The notes: a model not told the origin generated them from the letters alone. Counted from the stretch's first letter, positions 41,570 through 51,578 are shown. The stretch: DNA of 64,000 bases from CAWKGV01 sp963849305 (GCA_963849305.1 CAWKGV010000023.1:62001-126000), one strand, 5' to 3'. Numbers and translations are program-made.

Positions 41570-44472
41570 CCGGCGACCAAGCCGCCGCTGTGCGCCTGAT
41601 TAACCGAATGGGCGAGCTGGGGCCCGCGGAGGCGGGCCTGGCAGCCCAACCGGAGGTCGCCGCCATGCTCCGAGCCATCGGCGGCAACAGCCCCTACCTT
41701 TCCGATCTCGCGATGCGGGAGCCGGCCACGCTCGCGGCCCTGGTCGCAACCGGCCCGGATGCGGTTGTGGAGGCCGCGCTCGCGAGCCTGCGGGCTACCC
41801 TGCCCGAGTTGCCGCGCGCTCGCGTCGCCGCGGCCATGCGCCATGCCAAGCGCGTCCTGGCGCTGGCGATCGCGATCGCCGACATCGGCGGGATCTGGCA
41901 TCTCGAACGGGTCACCGCGGCTCTCTCGGATCTTGCCGAGGCCGCATTGGCTCTCGCCGTCGCCCACCTCCTCCGTGCGGCGCACGAGGCCGGCGATGTC
42001 GATCTTGGCGATCCTACGCAGCCCTCTAGCGGCAGCGGTTTCGTCGTGCTCGGCATGGGCAAGCTCGGTGCGCGCGAGCTGAATTACTCCAGCGATGTCG
42101 ACCTCATCCTCGTCTACGACCCCTCTGCCGGGATATACACCGAGACCACGGCTGGCGATGCCCTGCGCGGCTTCGCGACCCGATTCGCACGGGCACTCGT
42201 GGCCTTGATGGAGGCGCGCGAGGGCGACGGCTACGTTTTCCGCACCGATCTCCGCCTGCGCCCTGATCCGGCCGTCACCCCGCCGGCCGTCTCGCTGCCC
42301 GCGGCCATCACCTACTACGAAGGCATGGCCCAAAACTGGGAGCGGGCGGCGATGATCAAGGCCAGGCCGGTGGCGGGCGACTTGGCGACAGGCGCCGCCC
42401 TTCTCGATGCCATCCGGCCGTTCGTCTGGCGCCGCGGCCTCGACTTCGCGGCGGTGGCGGACATCCACGCCATGAAGCGCCGGATTGATCGGCACAAGGG
42501 GGGAGCCCTGGCAACCGCCGTCGATCCGCCCCTGCGCGTGGCCGGCCACAACATCAAGCTTGGCGAGGGCGGCATTCGGGAAATCGAATTCCTGGCCCAG
42601 ACGCTGCAACTGGTTTGGGGGGGGCGCGACCCCGGGCTGCGCGAACCGACGACGCTGGGGGCCTTGCGCCGGCTTGCCCGCGTCGGGCACCTCTCGCCCG
42701 CGTCCGCGCGCGAACTGGCCGCAGCGTATCGTTTTCTGCGGCAGATCGAACACCGGCTCCAGATGGTGGCCGACCGGCAGGTGCATACATTGCCCGAGCG
42801 CCCGGCCGAGCTGGCCCGTTTCGCCATTTTCATGGGCTTCGACGACGCGGCGAGCTTCGCCGAGCTGCTGCTTCGGCACCTGGGCCGCGTTCGCGCTCGC
42901 TACGCCGAGGTGTTCGAACGACTACCGGACGCGCCGTTCGCCGGGCCCGAGGTTTCCACGCTGGATTTCCGCGGTGACGATCCCGCTACGCCGGCTACTG
43001 TGGCCGCGTTGCGATCGCTCGGTTTCGCCCACGCCGAGGGGATAGTCTCCGCCGTGCGCGGCTGGCAGGTGGGACGCATCCGAGCGACGCGCTCGGAGCG
43101 GGCACGCGACCTGATGGAAGGCATGTTGCCCAGCTTGCTTGCCGCCCTCGCCCGCCAACCCCAGCCGGACGCAGCCTTCGCTCGCTTCGATCATTTCCTC
43201 TCGGGTCTGCCTGCCGGCGTGCAGCTCCTGTCGCTGTTCCAGCACAACCCTGCCCTGCTGGACCGCATCGCGGCGGTGCTCGGCGCATCGCCCTCGCTCG
43301 CCGATCACCTCGCAACCAACCCGTCCGCGCTGGAGGGGCTTCTGAGCCCCGAAGAACCTGCCGAGCCGGCTCGCCTGCTGCGCGGTCGCCTCAAGGATGC
43401 GCGCCGGCTGGAGGACGTCATCGCGATCACCCGGCGCGTCGTCCGGGAGGAGGATTTCTCGATTTCGGTTGCCACGCTCGAGGGGCGCATCGATGCCGAT
43501 GAGGCTGGTCTGCGACGTTCGGCGCTCGCCGACGCCGCGCTCGCCGTTCTGTTGCCGGCGGTGCTCGACGATTTCGCCGAGCGTTACGGCCAAGTCAGCG
43601 GCGGGGCAGTGGCGGTGGTCGTGCTCGGCAAGGCTGGCGGGCGGGAGATGATGGCGGGTTCCGACCTCGACTTGATGCTGATCTACGAGCACCCGGAGGA
43701 GGTGAGCGAGTCGATAGGCGGGGCGCGGAGCCTGCCGGCGGTGCAGTGGTTCATTCGCGCCGCGCACGCTTACGTGGCTGCCCTGACGGCCCCTGGAGCC
43801 GACGGCCAGCTCTATGCGGTGGATATGCGGCTGCGGCCATCTGGCAATAAAGGACCGGTCGCGGTCTCGCTCGGCGCCTTCCGCCGCTACCACGCAGAAT
43901 CCGCGTGGTCCTGGGAGCGCATGGCGCTCACCCGCGCTAGGGTCGTTGCCGGACCACCGGCACTGCGTCGCAAGGTGGAAGCGGCGATCACCGAAGCCCT
44001 GGCGGTTGCTGGGCCGGCCGAGCGGATCCGCGCCGACACCGCCGCGATGCGGGCCCGGATCGCCCGCGACCTGCCTCCCGCTGGACCGTGGGACGTGAAG
44101 CTTCGGCGGGGCGGGCAGATCGAGGTCGAGTTCATCGCCCAGGCGCTGCAACTCGTCTATCTCGCCGGCGAACCGCATTTGGCCAATCCAACAACGCGGA
44201 TCGCGCTGCAAGGGCTGGCTGCCGCTGGCCATCTTGCGCCCCCCGATGCCGCGTCCCTCGTCCGCGCCGACCATCTCTGGCGCACCATTCAAGGCATGTT
44301 GCGCATCACCCAGGGTCGCACCCAGCCGGCGGACCTCCCGAACGCTTATGCCGATCCGCTCCTGCGAGCGACGGGGGCGGTTGACTTGCCCGCTTTCCGG
44401 GCCACCCTGGATGCGACGGCTGACCAGGTGCGGGCGATTTTCGTCCGCTACGTCGGGGAGATCGGCGAATGA
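41527..44472 (+). CDS. glnE: Bifunctional glutamine synthetase adenylyltransferase/deadenylase
   Basis: GlnE adds or removes AMP on glutamine synthetase in response to PII state, controlling nitrogen assimilation. The 981-residue product has the two expected nucleotidyltransferase domains. The N-terminal one (deadenylylase) carries GMGKLGARELNYSSDVDLILVY near residues 175-196; the C-terminal one (adenylylase) carries GKAGGREMMAGSDLDLMLIY near residues 701-720. Helical linkers and GlnD-type regulatory segments lie between. Its stop overlaps the bcp ATG by 4 bases. Confidence 0.95.
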   Translation: MTGLSFRLPSSWPAPGDQAAAVRLINRMGELGPAEAGLAAQPEVAAMLRAIGGNSPYLSDLAMREPATLAALVATGPDAVVEAALASLRATLPELPRARVAAAMRHAKRVLALAIAIADIGGIWHLERVTAALSDLAEAALALAVAHLLRAAHEAGDVDLGDPTQPSSGSGFVVLGMGKLGARELNYSSDVDLILVYDPSAGIYTETTAGDALRGFATRFARALVALMEAREGDGYVFRTDLRLRPDPAVTPPAVSLPAAITYYEGMAQNWERAAMIKARPVAGDLATGAALLDAIRPFVWRRGLDFAAVADIHAMKRRIDRHKGGALATAVDPPLRVAGHNIKLGEGGIREIEFLAQTLQLVWGGRDPGLREPTTLGALRRLARVGHLSPASARELAAAYRFLRQIEHRLQMVADRQVHTLPERPAELARFAIFMGFDDAASFAELLLRHLGRVRARYAEVFERLPDAPFAGPEVSTLDFRGDDPATPATVAALRSLGFAHAEGIVSAVRGWQVGRIRATRSERARDLMEGMLPSLLAALARQPQPDAAFARFDHFLSGLPAGVQLLSLFQHNPALLDRIAAVLGASPSLADHLATNPSALEGLLSPEEPAEPARLLRGRLKDARRLEDVIAITRRVVREEDFSISVATLEGRIDADEAGLRRSALADAALAVLLPAVLDDFAERYGQVSGGAVAVVVLGKAGGREMMAGSDLDLMLIYEHPEEVSESIGGARSLPAVQWFIRAAHAYVAALTAPGADGQLYAVDMRLRPSGNKGPVAVSLGAFRRYHAESAWSWERMALTRARVVAGPPALRRKVEAAITEALAVAGPAERIRADTAAMRARIARDLPPAGPWDVKLRRGGQIEVEFIAQALQLVYLAGEPHLANPTTRIALQGLAAAGHLAPPDAASLVRADHLWRTIQGMLRITQGRTQPADLPNAYADPLLRATGAVDLPAFRATLDATADQVRAIFVRYVGEIGE

Positions 44473-44936
44473 CTGTCCAGCAAGGCGACCCCGCCCCCGC
44501 CTTCGAGATGCCCACCACCGGCGGCCGCAGGGTCAGCCTCGAGGCAATGAGGGGCAAGCCGTTCGTCCTCTATTTCTACCCGAAGGCCGACACACCCGGC
44601 TGCACAAAGGAGGCCTGCGCGTTCCAGGAGTCGCTGCCCGAGTTCGACAAGCTCGGATTGAACGTGATCGGCGTCTCGAAAGACAAAGTGTCGGTGTTGG
44701 AGAAATTCGCCGCGAAGTATCACCTTTCGTTTCCGCTCGCGTCGGATGCCGAAAGCGGTGTCGCAGAGGCGTACGGAACCTGGGTGGAGAAGTCCATGTA
44801 TGGCAGGACATACATGGGCATGGAGCGCAGCACCTTCCTTATCGACAAGAACGGCAAGATCGCGAAGGCCTGGCGCAAAGTGAGCGTGACCAAGCACGCC
44901 GAGGCCGTCATGCAGGCTGCCGCGTCACTCGCATAA
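44469..44936 (+). CDS. bcp: Thioredoxin-dependent peroxiredoxin (Bcp/PrxQ)
   Basis: The 155-residue peroxiredoxin reduces hydroperoxides using thioredoxin. The peroxidatic cysteine lies in YPKADTPGCTKEACAFQES (about residue 45), with the second cysteine of the pair five residues later, as in PrxQ enzymes with an intrahelical disulfide. A catalytic threonine/arginine environment is visible (RSTFLIDKNGKIAKAW). It overlaps glnE by 4 bases, a common glnE-bcp pairing in this group. Confidence 0.95.
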   Translation: MTVQQGDPAPAFEMPTTGGRRVSLEAMRGKPFVLYFYPKADTPGCTKEACAFQESLPEFDKLGLNVIGVSKDKVSVLEKFAAKYHLSFPLASDAESGVAEAYGTWVEKSMYGRTYMGMERSTFLIDKNGKIAKAWRKVSVTKHAEAVMQAAASLA

Positions 44937-44940
44937 ACGG

Positions 44941-45741
44941 TCAGTCCGCCAGTGGCTGACAACGCCCCTCGATTTCGGGCCGCAGGCGCTCCCAATTGTC
45001 CGCGATCAGGCGGATCGCCGATGCGTCGCAATAGGAGCGTTCGCGGTAAACATTGAGCCCAACGAAATGCGCGCCGCAACGCCCGGGATCACGCGCGTGC
45101 GGAGGGAAAGGCGAGCAGATCGCTACATCCGCTATCGAGACCGCACGGACTGGACGGCACCGCGATAACGCCGCGATCTGGAGGCCCTGCTCATCGAGTT
45201 CGGAGACAAGCCGGACCGGATTCGCCGCAAGCACTGCAGCGAGCGCGCGCGCCAGGTCGTAGCCGGGAGGGAGGCCGCGGATGCCCGTGTTGCGCGGCGC
45301 CGTCCCGCACAGCCCGTCGAATTGGCCGAAGGCCGGCGCCACGTCCTCGGCGAGCAGACAGGTCGCCGGCTCTTCCGCGTCGAGCCAGTCGCGCAACGCC
45401 CCCGGCATCGCCCACAGGATGCAATCATTGTCGAGCGATATTTCCCAGTCGTCCGGAAACAGGCGCATCGGGGCAAATTTCCAGGCGACGCCCTCGGCCA
45501 ATCCTGAATCGAGATGCTCGCGCAGGAAGGCGGGGATTGACCCGTCGGATGCGACCCAGGCCACCTGATTTGGCAGCGCGCCGGTTCGCGCCCTGGCCGC
45601 ATCCACGGTCAGCGAATTGACGCAGACGACCAGGCGGGCGTTGGCACCGAACACGCGGAACGCACCCAGGACCGACAGGCGCAGCGCCTCGAACCCGCGA
45701 GGGCTCACATCACCAACTGTCCAACGAATCGCTACGCCCAA
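44941..45741 (-). CDS. Hypothetical protein, possibly GT-A-fold glycosyltransferase
   Basis: The 266-residue product has no motif I recognise firmly. It alternates hydrophobic strands and helices (LRLSVLGAFRVFGANARLVVCVNSL) and contains an acidic DND sequence in EISLDNDCILW near residue 103, resembling the metal-binding DxD of GT-A glycosyltransferases. A later segment (CGTAPRNTGIRGLPPGYDLARALAAVL) could form the acceptor side. There is no signal peptide or membrane segment. It is convergent with bcp. Function unknown. Confidence 0.6.
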   Translation of the reverse strand: MGVAIRWTVGDVSPRGFEALRLSVLGAFRVFGANARLVVCVNSLTVDAARARTGALPNQVAWVASDGSIPAFLREHLDSGLAEGVAWKFAPMRLFPDDWEISLDNDCILWAMPGALRDWLDAEEPATCLLAEDVAPAFGQFDGLCGTAPRNTGIRGLPPGYDLARALAAVLAANPVRLVSELDEQGLQIAALSRCRPVRAVSIADVAICSPFPPHARDPGRCGAHFVGLNVYRERSYCDASAIRLIADNWERLRPEIEGRCQPLAD

Positions 45742-45850
45742 TCAATGTGTCCCTTCCGCACATTGGCCCAGAGTGTGGTCGAGGCGGCTGGGTTTCCTCG
45801 TTCCCAGTCGGTGCACTAGCATTCGCGGAGCCAACCAATAGGAGAGTTCG

Positions 45851-46987
45851 ATGGGACCGCTCGCCGGCATTAAACTGATCGAGTTGGCAGGAATCGGCCC
45901 CGGCCCGATGGCCGCCATGATGCTTGGCGATCTCGGTGCCGATGTGATCCGGGTGGACCGCGTCCGCCCTTCGGGGCCGGAGCGGTACGACCACCCGCGC
46001 TATTCCGTGCATGGTCGCAGCCGCCGATCGATCGCGCTCGATCTGCAAAAGCCTGGAGCGGCCGAGGTGGTGCTGCGATTGGCGCAAGCCGCCGACGGTC
46101 TGATGGAGCCGTTCCGCCCCGGTGTGGCCGAACGCCTCGGCATCGGCCCCGAGCCATGCCTCGCGCGCAACCCGCGCCTCGTCTATGGCCGGATGACTGG
46201 CTGGGGCCAGGAGGGGCCGCTCGCCAAGGCGGCGGGACACGACATCAACTACATCGCGCTGACCGGCGTGCTACACGCGATCGGCACGCCGGAGAAGCCG
46301 ATCCCGCCGCTGAATCTGGTGGGAGACTACGGCGGCGGTGGGATGTTGCTGGCGTTCGGGATGGTGTGTGGCCTGCTTGAAGCCTCGAAATCCGGCCGCG
46401 GGCAAGTCATAGATGCCGCCATGGTTGACGGGGCGGCGCTGCTGTTCGGGGCCGTGTTCGGAATGCACGCGGCGGGCCTGTGGCATGATCGCCGAGCGGC
46501 GAATGCGCTCGACGGCGGCGGGCACTATTACAACACTTACGAAACAAAAGACCGACGACATATCTGCATCGGTTCGATCGAGCCACAGTTCTACCGATTA
46601 TTGCTGGAGAAGACCGGTCTGGCTGACGAGCCGCTGCCCGAGCAGATGGATCAGACTGGATGGCCAGAGATGCAAGCGCGGCTCGCCGACATTTTCCGCA
46701 CCAAGACGCGGGACGAGTGGTGCGGGCTCATGGAGGGCACCGATGTGTGCTTCGCGCCAGTGCTCTCCGTGGCCGAGGCTCCACACCACCCGCATGCCAA
46801 GGCGCGTCACGCGTTCGTCGATCTGGATGGTGTCTCGCAGCCGGCGCCGGCGCCACGCTTCTCGCGCACGCCAGGCGAGCCCCGAATCGCACCGCGACGC
46901 GGCGAGCATACCGAGGCGGTGCTGAGCGATCACGGATTCACGTCGGCCGAAATAGGCAGTCTCCAGCGTGCGGGCGTAGTCGTGTAG
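45851..46987 (+). CDS. CaiB/BaiF family CoA-transferase or alpha-methylacyl-CoA racemase
   Basis: The 378-residue protein starts with the family III CoA-transferase/AMACR signature (GPLAGIKLIELAGIGPGPMAAMMLGDLGADVIRVDR, by its ends). The segment GRMTGWGQEGPLAKAAGHDINYIALTGVLHAIG (by its ends) holds the catalytic Asp and His of racemases, and the later GGHYYNTYETKDRRHICIGSIEPQFY is also AMACR-like. I therefore favour racemase over CoA-transfer. It would act on branched 2-methylacyl-CoA. A good aggaga site precedes the ATG. It stands alone. Confidence 0.88.
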   Translation: MGPLAGIKLIELAGIGPGPMAAMMLGDLGADVIRVDRVRPSGPERYDHPRYSVHGRSRRSIALDLQKPGAAEVVLRLAQAADGLMEPFRPGVAERLGIGPEPCLARNPRLVYGRMTGWGQEGPLAKAAGHDINYIALTGVLHAIGTPEKPIPPLNLVGDYGGGGMLLAFGMVCGLLEASKSGRGQVIDAAMVDGAALLFGAVFGMHAAGLWHDRRAANALDGGGHYYNTYETKDRRHICIGSIEPQFYRLLLEKTGLADEPLPEQMDQTGWPEMQARLADIFRTKTRDEWCGLMEGTDVCFAPVLSVAEAPHHPHAKARHAFVDLDGVSQPAPAPRFSRTPGEPRIAPRRGEHTEAVLSDHGFTSAEIGSLQRAGVVV

Positions 46988-47082
46988 CAGCGTCCAACCT
47001 CGGCGGCTTGCACGAATGGCATGGCGGGGATCGCCTTTTGTTAATTGAAGCTACGAGAAGCAGCAATTAGTGATGGTGATGA

Positions 47083-47204
47083 CTTACGGCGGAGATGCCG
47101 TCAGTCGTCCGACCCCGTGGGTCGGAAAGGGGTCCATGACCCGCGTCTCCCAGACGTGAAGCCTCCCTGTTACTGTCCCCCGGATGGTCTCCGGGGGCTT
47201 TTTT
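47083..47204 (+). ncRNA. Candidate structured small RNA ending in an intrinsic terminator
   Basis: Between the racemase stop and the convergent hydrolase gene there is no credible ORF, but three consecutive hairpins and a terminator. Hairpin 1: acggc/gccgt (47086-47101) with loop ggagat. Hairpin 2: ccgaccc/gggtcgg (47109-47125), perfect, 3-base loop. Hairpin 3: cgtct/agacg (47144-47156) with loop ccc. The loop ggaga can pair with tctcc of hairpin 3. No family was recognised. It may instead be a long 3' UTR of the racemase gene; the promoter is uncertain. Confidence 0.4.
47177..47204 (+). terminator. Strong intrinsic terminator
   Basis: cccccgga (47177-47184) pairs exactly with tccggggg (47190-47197), loop tggtc, followed by c and six T residues. 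It ends either the racemase transcript or a small RNA. Its T-run overlaps the stop of the opposite-strand glycoside hydrolase gene. Confidence 0.9.
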
Positions 47205-48329
47205 ATCGAAGTCCCAGCGCGTGGAGCAGAGCAGGATCGAGGACAGGCCGGGATCCAGGCGGCCGTGGTAGATCAAACCCCATGACATCATCGAAGCCCC
47301 AGACTGCCCAGCCGATGCCAAGGCGCTCGCAGGCCGACCGCACTGTTTCAAACCATGCGAGCCGGGCGGGCCGGTTCAGCCGGGCGGACGCACCGAATTC
47401 GCCCATCAGCAACGCCACGTCATGTTGTCGCGCCCACGTCGCGGCTTCATTGATCCGCGCGTCGATGCGCGCCTCGGTCCACCGCTGGTCACAGGTGAAT
47501 CGGATCAGCCCGTCGCTGGCCGGGTCGGCGGCGCGTCCCTGCGGCGGCGGCGCAGGCCGACGAGTCCGGTGCCGGAAACGGCAGCCGGGCGAACGCGGCG
47601 CGGTCGAGCCCGGGCCGATAAGCGGCGAGAGCGGTCAGTTCAGGCGGGTCGTAGAAGTGGAACGTATAAATCACGTTCCGGTCGGGCGAGGCGGCGGTTA
47701 GCGCGGTTAGGCCCGAGACGCTGCTCCAATCCGGGCCGGTGAGGATCACCGTGTTCTGGGGCAATGCGGCACGCACGACGGCCAAAGCAGCGCCCTGGAG
47801 CGCGTTCCCACGCCTGCGGGTGACCCGGAAAGACCGGCTCGTTCAGCACCTCGGGGAATGTGCGGCGCGGATCAAGGGGCCGCAGCGCCCGACCCAGCGT
47901 TCGCCAGGCCGCGAGGAGACGCAAGCGATCCCCGGCATTGTCTTCCAGACGCCAAGTCGCTGGCGCGAGCGCAACGACCACGGCGAGGCCGTGTCGCTCT
48001 AATCGCCTCACCTGCTCGATCAGTAGCGCCAGCCGGCCTGGAGCCGCCAATGCGAAGTCCGGCTCAACGGGCAGGCGCACAAATGTGAACCCCGCCGCGC
48101 GCAGGTCGCCAATCGCGGCATCGGTGAGATAGCCCCGCAACGCCGCCGGCTCCGCGCTGGCAGCGAAGCGAAACCAGTTGGTGATGTTCACCCCGCGTCG
48201 CAGCGCGGCAATTCGGTCCGGCGCCGGGCCGGCCCGCACGCTTCCCGCCGCGGCGAGTAGCACAAGCGCACCCACCAGCAGTGCCAGGAGCCCGCGCCGG
48301 CTCAGTAAGCGAGTCGGGACGTCCCGCAT
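47203..48329 (-). pseudogene. Glycoside hydrolase (cellulase family 5-like) with two frameshifts
   Basis: The N-terminus has a signal peptide (SRRGLLALLVGALVLLAAAGSVRA) and the start of a GH5-like TIM barrel: RRGVNITNWFRF, FVRLPVEPDFAL, a catalytic acid region FPEVLNEPVFP. The frame then shifts. A second frame carries NTVILTGPDWSSV and IYTFHFYDPPELT. A third carries ALLMGEFGASARLN (the second catalytic glutamate, in GEF), then WAVWGFDDVMGFD. Removing one base near 47805 and one in the gcc run near 47545 joins all three. The corrected protein would be about 374 residues. It diverges from the glycosyltransferase gene at 48.3 kb. Confidence 0.75.
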
Positions 48330-49898
48330 GTCGGTTTGCTCCGAAGCCGCTCGTCAATCTTTGTCCGGCATAATTGCACTGTGGCATGAGAGCAGCGAAA
48401 CATTGAACGCGAGTAAATTGGCGGTGTTGCTGCTCGCGGCCGGCCTGCTCTCCAGCGCGGCGGCGCTGCGCAGTTTCGAGTATGACGAGGCTTACACCGT
48501 GTTCGTGATCTCGGGGACGCCTCGGCCGGCCTGGCCCGACACACCGTTCGTGGCGGGCCAGATGCGGCCTGCCTTCACCGGGCACGCCGGCGTCATGGCG
48601 GTGGCCCGATCATTGCGGGACACGGATGTCCATCCGCCACTTTATTTTTGGGCCGTGGCTGCCTGGCGAGGCCTTGTCGGAAATGGCCTGTTGGCGTTGC
48701 GGCTGCTCTCGGCCCTGTGTGCGCTGGCCGCTCTTTGCGTGATTGGCGGGATCGCGCGCTCCGCAAGCGTGTCGCCTTGCTGGGCCATGCTGTTGACCGC
48801 GTGCTGCTACGGCTTCGCGTACACGAGCGCGGTCGCGCGCGGGTTCTCACTCGCCCAGGCCCTCGCGCTTGGTGGCGTGCTGCTGGCGTTACGTGCCGCC
48901 GAACGCGGCCGGACCGCGCTTGCGCTCGGTGCCGGCCTACTGCTGGGGGCCGCCAGCTTCACCAATTATTTGAGCGTCTTCGTGGGTGGGGCGAGCGCTG
49001 CTCTGGTTGCTGGTTGCGCGAATGCGCGATGTTCGGATCTGGATCGCCGCGTCATTCGGGTTCGCCGCTTTCCTGCCCCTCGATCTTTGGTTTTTCCTCG
49101 CCCAGCGCGCCACCCGCGCTGGCCAGTTCCCGCCGTTCCGGTTGCTGCCCAGCCTGGCGACGGCTGGCCACCTGCGCCGCGGCGAACCTATTCGGCGGAC
49201 TGCCGCTCTATTTGGACCCGCCGGCCGCCGCGTTCGTAGGTGCGACATTGGCGCTCTTGCTGATGGGGCTGGCGGCGCTGGTGGCCCTTCGGTGGCGCCG
49301 CATCGGGCGGCCCGCGCCACGGATGCTGCTCGTCATGGGAGCCGCCGCGCCGCCGCTCGGATTGCTTCTGCTCGGGGCGGTCTTTGGCACGACGCCGATC
49401 GAGTTGCGCTATCTTTGCTTCGCCACGCCGTTCCTGGCGCTCCTGCTCGCCGGCGCGATTGGAACATTGCCGCGTGCCGGTCCGGTGCTGGGCGCGGTCG
49501 TGGTCGCGGTTCAGGTTCTTGCGTTGGCCGGCATGCTCACTCGGCCGGAGACGATGCAGCCCGCCCGAGCAGCGGCCAGGGCCGCCTCGACGCTCGCCGG
49601 GCCGAATGGGATCGTGTTGCTGCCCCGTGGTAACGATGGTGTCGGCGTGGTCGGACCGTTCCTCGCCGAGTCGCCGGATGCGATGAAACTTGCGCTGGTG
49701 TACCCCGAAGAACCGCTCGCGCACCTCCGGGCTGAAATAGGTGGTTCCGGGCGCGTCGTTCTCGCCCTGCTTGGACAGGATGGTTCGAGCCGAGCGGCGC
49801 TGCCTGTTATGCGCGCGGCGGTCGCGGATGGATGCTGGCGTGAGGTGGCGCGGGCGCGCGATGTAGCGGCCTTCGCCCGGACCTGCCCCATCGAGTAG
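48328..49898 (+). pseudogene. GT-C-type membrane glycosyltransferase-like protein with two frameshifts
   Basis: The protein is a multi-helix membrane enzyme of the GT39/ArnT/PMT type: after the first helix it has FEYDEAYTVFVI (acidic motif) and DVHPPLYFWAVAAWR, both diagnostic of lipid-linked-sugar glycosyltransferases. The frame changes near 48999 and again near 49160. Deleting one base at each point gives a continuous polytopic protein through RIWIAASFGFAAFLPLDLWFF and NLFGGLPLYLDPPAAAF to the stop at 49898. The start is uncertain: ATG 48328 overlaps the divergent hydrolase start, while TTG 48403 leaves room for a promoter. Confidence 0.72.
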
Positions 49899-49907
49899 CG
49901 AGCAAGC

Positions 49908-51072
49908 TCAGCCCGGTTCGGACCCCTTCCGGAACGGAGTTTCATCGGCAAGGGCCGCCATGTCGGCAAGAATGGCGGGGCGCTCTTGGTCCAGGAACGC
50001 AGCCACGGCGCGACGCAGGCCGGGATGGGCGATCCAATGCGCGGAGAAGGTCGGCTTGGGCATATAGCCGCGTTGGATCTTGTGCCGGCCTTGCGCCCCG
50101 GCTTCCACCCGCTTCAACCCGTGTTCGATTGCCCAATCAATGGCGCGATAGTAGCAAAGCTCGAAATGCAGGAACGGCCAGTCCCCGCGGCAGCCCCAGT
50201 TGCGGCCAAACAGCGCGTCCCCGCCTGCCAGATTGAGCGCGCCGGCCACTGGCTTGCCGCCGTGCTCCGCCATCATCAGCACCACCCTGTCGCCCAGCCG
50301 TTCCGAGAGCAGCGAAAAGAAGCGGCGCGTTAGGTAGGCACTGCCCCATTTGCGATCCACGGTCGAAGTGTAGAAGCGGTAAAAGGCGTCCCAGTGACCG
50401 TTCCGTGATTTCGGCCCCGACCAGGGCCTGAAACGTCAGTCCAGCCCCGTTGGCGTCTCGCCGTTCCCTCCGCAATATCTTGCGCTTGCGCGAGGAGAGC
50501 GCGCCCAGAAAATCCTCAAAGCTCGTATAGCCCGGGTTCTCCCAGTGGAACTGCATACCCAATCGTTGCAACCAACCGGCCGCGCCAAGCGCCTGCCACT
50601 CATCCTCGGTGCAAAACGTCGCATGAACCGAGGACAGATCGAGTTGCCCGCACGCCTGCACCAGCGCGGACGCAAGTGTGCCAGGAGCGAGGCCCGAATC
50701 CGTGCGGCAGAGAAGCCGGGGCCCCGGAACCGGGCTAAACGGCACCGCGACCTGAAGCTTGGGGTAGTAATTCCCGCCGCCCCGCTCCAGCGCGTTCGCC
50801 CAGCCGTGATCGAACACATATTCACCGTAGCTGTGCGATTTTGCGTACATCGGCGCGACCGCCAAAACCTCGCCGCTATTGCGCCGCAGCGCCGCGTGCT
50901 GGGGCAGCCAGCCGGTTCGTGCATTGGTCGAACCACTATCCTCAAGCGCGCTCAGGAAGGCATGGCTGACGAAAGGATTGTCCACGCCAGCACAGCGATC
51001 CCAGCTTGCCGGGTCGATGTCCTTGATCGTGGCGTGAAGGGTGAGGGTCAGGGCGAGCGAGCCATCGGGCAT
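49908..51072 (-). pseudogene. FemAB/GNAT-like acyltransferase (DUF482 family) with one frameshift
   Basis: The product resembles the PF04339 group (GNAT-like, FemAB-fold proteins sometimes named peptidoglycan-biosynthesis-like). Features include DNPFVSHAFLSALEDSGS, the HGWANALERGGGNYYPKLQVAVPFSPV strand region (by its ends), SSRKRKILRRERRD and, in the second frame, DRKWGSAYLTRRFF, GDALFGRNWGC and HKIQRGYMPKPTFSAHWI. The two frames join if one T is removed near 50405, giving 387 residues. A GTG at 51117 overlapping the RidA stop is an alternative start. Located next to RidA; function uncertain. Confidence 0.78.
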
Positions 51073-51113
51073 AGCGGGTAAATTGCGCCCTCTGCGCCTC
51101 CTGTCCGGGAGCC

Positions 51114-51578
51114 TCACTGAATCTCGAACATGCCTTCCACCTCCACTGCCGCATCGAGCGGCAGGGCAGGCACGCCCACCGTGGTGCGCGCGTGCCGCCC
51201 TGCCTCGCCAAATATCGCCACCGCGAGATCGGAGGCGCCGTTCATCACCTGAGCGTGTTGGCTAAATGCGAGATCGCATGCGATGTAACCGCCCAGCCGC
51301 ACCACCCGGCGCACCCGGTCCAGGTCACCGCAAGCGGTCTTGAGATGAGCGAGCACGTTGACGAAGCACTTGCGGGCGGCCTGCTGGCCCAATTCGAGCG
51401 AAACGCCCTGCCCGAGCTTACCGGTGACGGCCACCTTGCCATCCACGGCGGGGAGCTGGCCTGAGATCACGACCAAATTGCCGGTGGTGACGTACGGGAC
51501 ATAAGTGGCGATCGGCGCTATCGGCCGCGGCAGCGACAGGCCCAGTTCCGCCAACTTGGCCTCGACCCGACCTGCCAT
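51114..51578 (-). CDS. RidA family protein
   Basis: The 154-residue protein belongs to the RidA/YjgF/UK114 family, the larger-subtype form with the VVISGQLPAVDGKVAVTGKLG and RKCFVNVLAHLKTACGDLDRV segments and the C-terminal PALPLDAAVEVEGMFEI strand. Canonical RidA hydrolyses reactive enamine/imine intermediates, using an arginine near the C-terminus. In this subfamily the activity is less certain. The stop is followed closely by the FemAB-like gene. Confidence 0.9.
   Translation of the reverse strand: MAGRVEAKLAELGLSLPRPIAPIATYVPYVTTGNLVVISGQLPAVDGKVAVTGKLGQGVSLELGQQAARKCFVNVLAHLKTACGDLDRVRRVVRLGGYIACDLAFSQHAQVMNGASDLAVAIFGEAGRHARTTVGVPALPLDAAVEVEGMFEIQ

Noticed and set aside
47086..47101. 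CsrA-type binding site (ggaga in a hairpin loop)
   Set aside because: CsrA is uncommon in this lineage and a single loop with GGA is frequent by chance; kept only as part of the RNA candidate.
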